DNA from: Thermanaerothrix sp034436175
Lineage (GTDB): Bacteria > Chloroflexota > Anaerolineae > Anaerolineales > Anaerolineaceae
Assembly (NCBI GenBank): GCA_964427505.1
Contig: CAYRUO010000004.1
Location: 186,001-250,000, forward strand
Direction of reading: 5' to 3'
DNA length: 64,000 nucleotides
Position numbers and translations under genes: made by a program. This document shows positions 43,500 through 50,796 of the stretch, piece by piece. Every line of letters begins with the position of its first letter. Position 1 is the first letter of the stretch. The notes beneath the pieces are model-generated. The model worked only from the letters and a program-made list of their open reading frames with translations, ran no database searches and was not told where the DNA came from.

Positions 43500-43507
43500 A
43501 TTATAAT
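43500..43507. promoter_or_regulatory. Symmetric -10-like element between divergent citE-like and uvrD genes
   Basis: ATTATAAT gives TATAAT on both strands. The plus-strand copy would start transcripts about 50 bases before the helicase ATG; the minus-strand copy about 30 bases before the lyase GTG. No convincing -35 is seen either way. Confidence 0.4.
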
Positions 43508-43561
43508 GCTAAGCACCTTCACCTCTCGCCAGAGGAAGGGTCAGCCCCATTAGGACGATCT

Positions 43562-45772
43562 ATGCCGGACGAATCAACCTTAGAGTTCTTGAAACACCTC
43601 AACGCCGAACAGTACCGCGCTGTGACCGCGGGAGAAGGCCCTATCCTGGTCCTGGCCGGACCGGGTTCGGGTAAAACGCGCGTCCTTACCCAGCGCATCG
43701 CCTATCTGGTCAAGGGTATGGGTGTCCGTCCCCACCACATCCTCGCCGTCACCTTCACCAACAAGGCCGCGCGCGAAATGCAGCACCGCCTGGAAGGCCT
43801 GCTGGGTGAGCAAGCCCAATACCTTTGGTTGGGAACCTTTCACGCCATCTGCGCCCGCATCTTGCGGCGCGAAGCCGCCCACTTGCCCTTTGACCACAAC
43901 TTTGTCATCATGGATGCCGATGACCAGATTGCCCTGGTGCGTCAGGCGCTTAAAGCCCTCAATCTGGATGAAAAACTCTACCGCCCGGCCGGAATCCATG
44001 CCACTATCTCCATGGCGAAAAACAACCTGATCGGTCCGGACGAGTTTACCCCCCGCACCTACCGCGATGAAATCGTCAAACGCGTCTATCAGCGCTACCA
44101 GGAATTTCTGCGCGCCAACAACGCCGTGGATTTCGATGACCTGCTGATCGAAACCGTGCGCCTGTTGCGCGATAATCCCCCTATCCTGGAACGCTATGCC
44201 GGGCGCTTTGAACATGTGTTGGTGGATGAGTTTCAGGACACCAACCTGGTGCAGTACGAGTTGCTCAAACTGCTGGCTTCGGTGCATCAAAACGTCTTTG
44301 TCGTGGGCGATGAAGATCAGTCCATCTATCGCTGGCGCGGTGCGGATTACCGCAATGTCTTGCGCTTCGAATCGGAATTTCCTAACGTCCAAAAAATCTT
44401 ACTGCAGCAAAATTATCGCTCCACCCAAACCGTCCTGGATGCCGCGCAGGGGGTGATTAACCGCAACCACCAGCGCACGCCCAAAAAACTGTTCTCCGAC
44501 CGCGGACGTGGTGATCCGATTATCCTCTATGAGGCGGTGGATGAATTCGCCGAGGCCGCATTTGTCGTGGATACCATCCGCCAGTGGATCGAGAGCGGCA
44601 AAGCCAAGGGGAGTGATTTCGCGGTCATGTACCGCACCAATGCCCAATCCCGCCTGCTGGAAGAGGCTTTCCTACGGGCAGGAATACCCTATCATCTCGT
44701 AGGGGCACAACGCTTCTACGGCCGCCGCGAGGTCAAAGATGTCATCGCCTTCCTGCGTTTAGCCCAAAACCCCGAAGATGAAATCAGTTTACTGCGGGTG
44801 ATCAACGTCCCCCCACGGGGCGTCGGCGAGAAAACCCTGGTGGCGTTGCAGTTGCTGGCGCGCGAAGCTCACCTTGCCCCCGGTCGTTTGCTGATCGAAC
44901 TGGGCGAAAAGGGGCATGACTCACCCTATTGGACGCGCTTCCCCGGGCGTAGTGCCATGCTGCTGGCCGACTTCGGCGCACTGCTGGCCAAATGGCATCA
45001 CACGCGCGATACCCTCTCCCTGATCGAACTCTTTGACCGCATCCTGACCGATATCGGGTATGAACCGTATATCAACGATGGTAGCGAAGAGGGCCAGGAT
45101 CGCTGGGAGAACGTGCAGGAACTGCGCCGACTGGCCTTTGAGTATCGCGAGCGCGGCTTGAGCGCCTTCCTAGAAGATTTAGCCCTGGTATCGGATCAAG
45201 ATACCCTGCCCCAAGACCAAAACGCCCCCACCCTGCTCACCCTGCATGCGGCGAAGGGGTTGGAATTTCCTCAGGTCTTCATTGTTGGGCTGGATGAAGG
45301 GTTACTGCCCCACACCCGCTCGCGCGATGATCCTGAGGAATTGGCCGAAGAACGCCGCTTGTTTTACGTTGGCCTCACCCGGGCGAAAGATCGCCTTTAC
45401 TTGGTGCGCGCCCTGCGTCGCAGTTCTTTTGGGTATCACGAAACCCAAGAGCCCTCGCGTTTTCTGGAAGATATTGACGAACGGCTCATCCGACGCCAGG
45501 GCTACCGTCCAACGCGCGCCACCTCCACGACCTGGACCACCGAGCGCACCCCCGGCGTTCGCACCCCTCCCTCCCCCGCCCACGCCGCCATTCTGCAACC
45601 GCGCTACCGCCCCGGACAGCGTGTGCGGCATCCTTCGTGGGGCGAGGGCATGGTCGTGGACAGCCGCGTCCAGGAAGACGGCGAGGAAACCGTAGACGTG
45701 TTCTTTGAAAGTGTAGGGTTCAAGCGCGTGATTGCATCCATCGCCCGTCTGGAAGCCGTCAATCCCGACTAG
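43562..45772 (+). CDS. pcrA: UvrD/PcrA-family ATP-dependent DNA helicase
   Basis: A 736-residue superfamily 1A 3'-5' helicase. Motifs: Walker A LAGPGSGKTRVLTQRI, Ia TFTNKAAREM, II VLVDEFQDTN, III VGDEDQSIYRWRGADYRN, IV QQNYRST, V LLTLHAAKGLEFPQVFIVGL and VI FYVGLTRAKDRLYLV. A C-terminal Tudor-like domain (PGQRVRHPSWGEGMVVDSR) contacts RNA polymerase in PcrA. I start at ATG 43562 (AGGA seven bases before), not at the far upstream frame start, which would run back through the divergent gene's promoter. It acts in nucleotide-excision repair and removal of replication blocks. Confidence 0.94.
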   Translation: MPDESTLEFLKHLNAEQYRAVTAGEGPILVLAGPGSGKTRVLTQRIAYLVKGMGVRPHHILAVTFTNKAAREMQHRLEGLLGEQAQYLWLGTFHAICARILRREAAHLPFDHNFVIMDADDQIALVRQALKALNLDEKLYRPAGIHATISMAKNNLIGPDEFTPRTYRDEIVKRVYQRYQEFLRANNAVDFDDLLIETVRLLRDNPPILERYAGRFEHVLVDEFQDTNLVQYELLKLLASVHQNVFVVGDEDQSIYRWRGADYRNVLRFESEFPNVQKILLQQNYRSTQTVLDAAQGVINRNHQRTPKKLFSDRGRGDPIILYEAVDEFAEAAFVVDTIRQWIESGKAKGSDFAVMYRTNAQSRLLEEAFLRAGIPYHLVGAQRFYGRREVKDVIAFLRLAQNPEDEISLLRVINVPPRGVGEKTLVALQLLAREAHLAPGRLLIELGEKGHDSPYWTRFPGRSAMLLADFGALLAKWHHTRDTLSLIELFDRILTDIGYEPYINDGSEEGQDRWENVQELRRLAFEYRERGLSAFLEDLALVSDQDTLPQDQNAPTLLTLHAAKGLEFPQVFIVGLDEGLLPHTRSRDDPEELAEERRLFYVGLTRAKDRLYLVRALRRSSFGYHETQEPSRFLEDIDERLIRRQGYRPTRATSTTWTTERTPGVRTPPSPAHAAILQPRYRPGQRVRHPSWGEGMVVDSRVQEDGEETVDVFFESVGFKRVIASIARLEAVNPD

Positions 45773-46013
45773 CGCCCTGCGCCGCGCCTAAACCAAAAGC
45801 GCCACCCCTTCAATGCCGAATTCGGGTTAACTGCGGACGCGCGGGGCATTTTCCAACGCGGATCGCGTTCATAGTTTCCGCGAAGGTCTAGCCCAGAAAA
45901 CACGAATGATAAGCCCTGGACGACCTGCACCAGCGCACCAATGTCACGCGGCAGGTCATCCAAGAGCCCGGCATACTCTCGGAAATCCGTCATTCCCGCC
46001 GGTTGGGCATAAT
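45769..46013 (-). pseudogene. Remnant resembling a transglutaminase-like gene
   Basis: On the minus strand a frame reads HYAQPAGMTDFREYAGLLDD, then LPRDIGALVQVVQGL. This resembles the N-terminus of bacterial transglutaminase-like proteins (ADP-Y/REYA-LLDDLP-D-LV-VVQGL). It then jumps to NYERDPRWKMP, like a later part of that family, with no catalytic Cys-His-Asp core between. The frame carries on upstream of the only ATG (45993) to a stop at about 46048 with no obvious start codon. I read it as a decayed or internally deleted gene. It could instead be a short real protein from 45993. Confidence 0.35.
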
Positions 46014-46140
46014 GAGCCTTCGTATGCCTAATGCCTACGTTGACTTAAAGCGGCAGGGATACCTTATAACGTCCATTGTAAGCCCGTCGAGATGAAGCCC
46101 ACCCCGGAGAAGCGTTCAATACCAGTACAAGGTTGACCTC

Positions 46141-46168
46141 TTGTATTTATGATAAATCAGACTATAAT
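46141..46168 (+). promoter_or_regulatory. Promoter of the NDH-2 gene
   Basis: TTGTAT (46141-46146) and a perfect TATAAT (46163-46168) with a 16-base spacer. Transcription would start near 46175, about 47 bases before the ATG. Confidence 0.65.
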
Positions 46169-46221
46169 AGTAATAGTTACCAAATTCACAATCTCGCCGG
46201 TTACAGGCCTAGGAGGCCCCG

Positions 46222-47568
46222 ATGAAAACATCCCCATCTTCTCACCCCCACATTGTGATTATCGGCGGCGGCTTTGGCGGCTTACGCGCGGCACGGGCTT
46301 TGGCTAAAGCCCCGGTGCGGATCACCCTCATAGACCGCCGTAACTACCATCTCTTTCAACCGCTGCTCTATCAGGTCGCTAGTGCCGGTTTAGCGCCGGA
46401 GGAAATCGCCTACCCCCTACGCGGGATTTTCCGCCATCAGCGTAACCTGACCTTCGTCATGGCAGACGTGCAACACATCAATCTGAATGACCGCACTCTG
46501 CTGACCAGTGCCGGACTAATCGCCTACGATTATCTTATCCTTGCTACCGGCAGTGCGACCAACACCTTTGGATTGCATAATGTAACCAAGTATGCCTTTG
46601 GGCTCAAAGATATTGACGAAGCCCTGGCCATCCGCAACCACATCCTGAGCCGTTTCGAATTGGCCACTCAGCAATCCGATCCCGCCGAGCGCCAGGCGAT
46701 GCTGACCTTTGCGATCGTGGGCGGTGGACCAACCGGCATTGAATGCGCCGGCGCCTTGATCGAGTTAATCCGCCTGGTGTTGCGAAAGGATTATCCCACC
46801 CTCAACCTATCCCAGGCCCGCGTGGTGCTACTGGAAGCCACCGACCGTCTGCTGGGCAACCTGCCGCCCGACCTAGGCCAAGCCGCTCAGACGGCGCTAC
46901 GCGAGAAAGGGGTAGACGTGTGGTTGGGGGCTCAAGTGCGAGACTATGATGGTCAGCGTATCTATCTGGCCGATGGGCGTATCCTTCCGGCTCACACCCT
47001 GATCTGGGCTGCCGGGGTGCAAGCCGCCGAACTCGTCCAAACTTTACCCCTTGCATTGGGCAGTCAAAAGCGCGTGCGCGTTCTGCCTACATTGCAGGCA
47101 CCCGGATACCCAGAGGTTTTCGTCATCGGTGATGCGGCTTACGTAGAGGACGAACACGGTCAGCCCCTGCCCATGATGGCGCCGGTAGCCATGCAGCAAG
47201 GGGAGCACGCCGCCCGCAACATCCTGCGCACCCTGCGCGGGGAACCCCTACAGCCTTTCCGCTATCGCGATCTGGGCAGTATGGCCACCATTGGCCGCAA
47301 CCAGGCCGTCGCCGCGCTCTTCGGTATCCATCTTAAAGGGTTCATCGCCTGGATGATTTGGCTCTTCGTGCACCTGATGCAGTTGGTGGGCTTTCGCAAT
47401 CGCTTGGTAGTGCTGATCAACTGGGCGTGGGAATATTTCCGCTTTGAGCGCGCGGCCCGTCTGATTTACCCCCTGCCGCGGGCACAGCCTGCGCCGGGCA
47501 CAGCCACCCCGCCCGCCGGGGAAAAGACCCCGGCGGAAGTCGTTGCGACTACCTACCACCCCAACTAG
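46222..47568 (+). CDS. ndh: Type II NADH dehydrogenase (NDH-2-like FAD oxidoreductase)
   Basis: A 448-residue flavoprotein. Two nucleotide-binding motifs: IVIIGGGFGGLRAARAL for FAD at the N-terminus and FAIVGGGPTGIECAGAL for NAD(P)H near residue 160. NYHLFQPLLYQVASAGL and VFVIGDAAYVEDEHGQPLP, then APVAMQQGEHAARNI, are typical of NDH-2. The hydrophobic stretch GFIAWMIWLFVHLMQLVGF near the C-terminus is the usual membrane-contact region. It passes electrons from NADH to quinone without pumping protons. AGGAGG precedes the ATG. A short Pro/Ala tail ends the protein. Confidence 0.92.
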   Translation: MKTSPSSHPHIVIIGGGFGGLRAARALAKAPVRITLIDRRNYHLFQPLLYQVASAGLAPEEIAYPLRGIFRHQRNLTFVMADVQHINLNDRTLLTSAGLIAYDYLILATGSATNTFGLHNVTKYAFGLKDIDEALAIRNHILSRFELATQQSDPAERQAMLTFAIVGGGPTGIECAGALIELIRLVLRKDYPTLNLSQARVVLLEATDRLLGNLPPDLGQAAQTALREKGVDVWLGAQVRDYDGQRIYLADGRILPAHTLIWAAGVQAAELVQTLPLALGSQKRVRVLPTLQAPGYPEVFVIGDAAYVEDEHGQPLPMMAPVAMQQGEHAARNILRTLRGEPLQPFRYRDLGSMATIGRNQAVAALFGIHLKGFIAWMIWLFVHLMQLVGFRNRLVVLINWAWEYFRFERAARLIYPLPRAQPAPGTATPPAGEKTPAEVVATTYHPN

Positions 47569-47583
47569 AGCACCCTGTTGGCG

Positions 47584-48888
47584 CTATCGCTCGCGTTCCA
47601 GCGCCGCCTCCGGTTCGGCCTGCACCGGAACACTTTCAGCGGCAGCCTGGACTGGGGATGCCGCCGGTTTTACGCGGCTGAGAACGATGAAGAGAAGCAC
47701 CCCGATAAACCCAATCAGCCCACCCCCATACCAGATATACTGCGGGCCAAAGTGGTCATTCAGCAATCCGCCGAGCACCGGCCCAATTCCCGACGCCACA
47801 CCCCAGGTTAAGCCGTAGATGCTCATATAGCGCCCACGCATATCCTCCGGCGCCCGCCCGGCCACGTAAGTCGTCGAAGTAGGGATCAAAATCAACTCTC
47901 CAATCGTCATCACCACCATGCTGAGCCAAAAAGCCCAGAAATCCCGCCCCCAGGCAATGCTGGTCACCGCCGAGGCATAAAAGAGCGACCCCACCGCCAG
48001 CACCGGCAACGGCGCGAAACGCTTGGTGATCAGGGTGACCGGGATCTGGAAGAACACCACCATCAGCGCGTTGGTCGTGGGGATCCAGCCGTAGCGGCTT
48101 TCGGGTAAACCGAAGTTCTGCTTGGTGTACACCGAAAGCAAGACCCACAGGATCGCGGCACAAATCTGGGTCAGGGTAAAGGTAAAGACGAACGCCAGGA
48201 ACGCCCGATCGCGCAGCACGCGCCCATATCCGCCAAAACGCTCGCGCGGCACCGGGTTCACGGCCTCACGAGCGGAGCCCCCCTGGGTACGGCGGCGTGG
48301 TAGGGTCTCGCGGGCGCGTAGGGCAATCAAAAGCCCGTAGAGGCTCATCCCGGTCGCAGCACAGAGGAACGCAATGCTGTAGGAAAGGCTGGCGATGAAC
48401 CCACCCACCGCCGGGCCAATGGCGACTCCCAGGTTGTTGCTCAGCCGCAACATGGAATAAGCCTCGGCCCGGTGCTCTGCCGGGATCAAATCCGCCATCA
48501 TCGCATCTGCCCCGATGCGGTAGAGAGGATTAAAGAAACCCTGCAACGCCATCAGGCCGGCAAAGGCTGAATAGGACTGGGCTTGGCTCATCAGCACATA
48601 GCCCATCCCGTTCATCACCAGACTGATCACCATCACCCACTTGCGGCCCAGGTAATCCACGATCGGGCCGGCAATAAAAGAAGCCCCTAACCCAACCGCT
48701 GCATTCAGCGTAATCAGACCCGCCGCCGAGGTCAAAGGCAACTGCAGACGTTCGCTGATATAGATCATTAGGAACGGCCAGATCATGCTTGAGCCCACGG
48801 TGCTGATGAACATCCCCACAAACATCAGCCAAAACTGCCGTGGATAAGGGGTCTTGAAGGCTCGCCATAATGCTTGCATCGTCGTCAT
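47584..48888 (-). CDS. MFS transporter
   Basis: A 434-residue major facilitator with 12 hydrophobic segments. The loop 2-3 motif shows as GPIVDYLGRKWVMVIS. The central cytoplasmic loop is basic (LRARETLPRRRTQGGSAREA). The second half includes VGSLFYASAVTSIAWGRDFW and GRAPEDMRGRYMSIYGLTWG. The pattern is that of drug/metabolite exporters of the MDR type, substrate unknown. The start is uncertain: ATG 48888 or ATG 48879 are the candidates, and the upstream frame to 48936 looks non-membrane. It converges on ndh. Confidence 0.85.
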   Translation of the reverse strand: MTTMQALWRAFKTPYPRQFWLMFVGMFISTVGSSMIWPFLMIYISERLQLPLTSAAGLITLNAAVGLGASFIAGPIVDYLGRKWVMVISLVMNGMGYVLMSQAQSYSAFAGLMALQGFFNPLYRIGADAMMADLIPAEHRAEAYSMLRLSNNLGVAIGPAVGGFIASLSYSIAFLCAATGMSLYGLLIALRARETLPRRRTQGGSAREAVNPVPRERFGGYGRVLRDRAFLAFVFTFTLTQICAAILWVLLSVYTKQNFGLPESRYGWIPTTNALMVVFFQIPVTLITKRFAPLPVLAVGSLFYASAVTSIAWGRDFWAFWLSMVVMTIGELILIPTSTTYVAGRAPEDMRGRYMSIYGLTWGVASGIGPVLGGLLNDHFGPQYIWYGGGLIGFIGVLLFIVLSRVKPAASPVQAAAESVPVQAEPEAALERER

Positions 48889-48952
48889 CCCCAATGCATA
48901 AGATTTAGACGCAGAACCACCACCCGCAAGGCGCAAGCGGTGCTAGCGAATT

Positions 48953-48981
48953 TTACACCCTCTCGCTATTAGTGATACAAT
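48953..48981 (+). promoter_or_regulatory. Promoter of the Trm112-like gene
   Basis: TTACAC (48953-48958) and TACAAT (48976-48981) with a 17-base spacer, 28 bases before the ATG at 49010. Confidence 0.6.
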
Positions 48982-49009
48982 AAAAGCCAAGACTGGGTAA
49001 GGAGGCATT

Positions 49010-49231
49010 ATGGTAAGCCAGGACTTATTAGAGATCTTACGCTGCCCGGCCTGTGTGCGCGAACGCGAAGGATTGCTCGATTTGGTTCGCGAGACGTGGC
49101 TGGTATGCCGCGACTGCGGTCGTAAATATCCGATTGTTGAGGACATTCCGGTCATGCTTATAGACGAGGGGAGCAAATGGATGAACACCGCGGTGGACGA
49201 CCTACCTGTGCCACCCCCGCCACCTGCCTAA
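49010..49231 (+). CDS. Trm112-family small zinc-binding protein
   Basis: A 73-residue protein. LLEILRCPACV and WLVCRDCGRKYPIVEDIPVML show the two CxxC pairs and the YPI-DIP-ML signature of Trm112-like proteins. In eukaryotes and archaea Trm112 activates RNA and protein methyltransferases; bacterial versions have poorly known partners. The tail is Pro-rich (LPVPPPPPA). AGGAGG precedes the ATG. It sits just upstream of the LCP gene, 64 bases away. Confidence 0.85.
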   Translation: MVSQDLLEILRCPACVREREGLLDLVRETWLVCRDCGRKYPIVEDIPVMLIDEGSKWMNTAVDDLPVPPPPPA

Positions 49232-49295
49232 TCTGGCACCCATCTTGCATCCCTAGATAAGGATGTAAACTTCAATCCAAGGGATAGAACGCCTT

Positions 49296-50711
49296 ATGTC
49301 GCAATTGCGAACTCGCACGTTTCCACGTCGTTTTCACCTTGACCGTTTAACGCTGATCGTGCTCGTTGTGTTCATCATCCTGGCCGTGGTCACCGGCTGG
49401 GCGGCCTTCTCACTGGCGCGCAACGTTTTCCGCTCTTGGAGCATGACCAATCTGAGCGGTGTGCCGGTTGGGCCGAATACTACCGGCGCTTCCGGCACTG
49501 CGGCGGCTAACATTCCCCTGAACCAACCCCTGCAGGAAAACGGCCCCGCCCCCGAACCTTGGGATGGCAAAAGCCGGGTTACCGTGCTGGTGATGGGTCT
49601 GGACTACCGCGATTGGGAAGCCGGCGAAACGCCACGCACCGACACGATGATGTTGCTCACGCTCGATCCCCTCACCCGCACGGCCGGCATCCTCTCCATT
49701 CCGCGTGATATGTGGGTTAATATCCCCGGCTTTGACTACGGCAAGATCAATACCGCCTACTTTTTGGGCGAAACCTACAAACTCCCCGGCGGTGGGCCAG
49801 GGCTGGCGGTGGAGACGGTGCGCCAATTCCTGGGAGTGCCGATCAATTATTACGCTCAAATTGACTTCTACGCCTTTGAACGCTTTATAGATGAAATCGG
49901 CGGGGTCAAGTTGCGCATCCAAGAGCCGATCACCCTCTACCCCACCGGTAACCGCCCCAAAGTACACCTGGAACCCGGAGTTTACTCCGTGGGCGGCGAT
50001 TTGGCGCTGGCCTACGCCCGCAACCGCTACACCGAAGGGGGTGACTTCGACCGCGCCCGCCGTCAGCAAGAGGTCATCATGGCCATTCGCGACCGCATTC
50101 TACAGTATGACCAGATTCCGAAACTGGTGGCCAAAGCCCCAATCCTCTACAATGAACTTTCGGCGGGCATTCGTACCAACATGACCCTGCAAGAGGCCAT
50201 TCAACTCGCCTGGCTGGCGGTCCAAATCCCGGCGGAAAACATCAAACGTGGGGTGATCGGGCCCGATGCCGTGGAGATGGCTACCTCGCCGGATGGCCTG
50301 GATATCCTCATCCCCATTCCGGATAAAATCCGCCTCGTGCGGGATGAGGTCTTCTCGACCAACGGCGCCGTTGGGCCGGCGGCAGTGGCCGAGGATCCCA
50401 AAGCCCTGATGCAGGCCGAGAATGCGCGGGTGGTGGTGCAAAACGGCACCAGTGTGGCCGGGTTGGCCGGGCGGACTGCGGAGTTTCTGCGCAACGAGGG
50501 GATCAACGTGGTGCAGGAAACCAACGCCGATAACCTTTACAGTCAGACCACCATCTTCCTCTACAGCCCTAAGCCCTACACGCTGAATTACCTCATCAGC
50601 ATTATGCAATTGCAAAATCCGCGCGTCTATAACCGCTACGATCCCAATGCCGAGGTGGATATCGCCATTGCCCTGGGGAACGACTGGGCCCAAAGCAATG
50701 TGATGCCTTGA
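49296..50711 (+). CDS. LytR-CpsA-Psr (LCP) family wall-polymer ligase with LytR_C domain
   Basis: A 471-residue membrane-anchored protein. One membrane helix at about 14-36 is followed by a Thr/Gly/Asn linker and the LCP domain (VLVMGLDYRDW, RTDTMMLLTLDP, SIPRDMWVNIPG with catalytic Arg/Asp, KINTAYFLGE, ALAYARNRYTEGGDFDRARRQQ). A C-terminal LytR_C domain (VVQNGTSVAGLAGRTAEFL) follows from about residue 380. LCP enzymes transfer polyprenyl-linked glycopolymers onto peptidoglycan outside the membrane. This supports a peptidoglycan wall carrying attached glycopolymers. The gene ends at a shared terminator. Confidence 0.93.
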   Translation: MSQLRTRTFPRRFHLDRLTLIVLVVFIILAVVTGWAAFSLARNVFRSWSMTNLSGVPVGPNTTGASGTAAANIPLNQPLQENGPAPEPWDGKSRVTVLVMGLDYRDWEAGETPRTDTMMLLTLDPLTRTAGILSIPRDMWVNIPGFDYGKINTAYFLGETYKLPGGGPGLAVETVRQFLGVPINYYAQIDFYAFERFIDEIGGVKLRIQEPITLYPTGNRPKVHLEPGVYSVGGDLALAYARNRYTEGGDFDRARRQQEVIMAIRDRILQYDQIPKLVAKAPILYNELSAGIRTNMTLQEAIQLAWLAVQIPAENIKRGVIGPDAVEMATSPDGLDILIPIPDKIRLVRDEVFSTNGAVGPAAVAEDPKALMQAENARVVVQNGTSVAGLAGRTAEFLRNEGINVVQETNADNLYSQTTIFLYSPKPYTLNYLISIMQLQNPRVYNRYDPNAEVDIAIALGNDWAQSNVMP

Positions 50712-50742
50712 AAAGCCTTGTACTAGCGAGTTATAAAAACTG

Positions 50743-50776
50743 CACTGCCGGTCGCTTCTGACCGGCAGTGTTTTTT
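50743..50776. terminator. Bidirectional rho-independent terminator
   Basis: A perfect 11-base-pair stem (50743-50753 with 50760-50770, loop of six) followed by TTTTTT at 50771-50776 on the plus strand. On the minus strand the hairpin is followed within two bases by five U residues. It serves both the LCP gene and glyQS. Confidence 0.92.
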
Positions 50777-50796
50777 CTACAGGCGATCCGAATGAT

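Noticed and set aside
43301..43561. N-terminal extension of the helicase frame
   Set aside because: It would run through the divergent CitE-like gene and the shared promoter, and the family N-terminus begins at the ATG at 43562.
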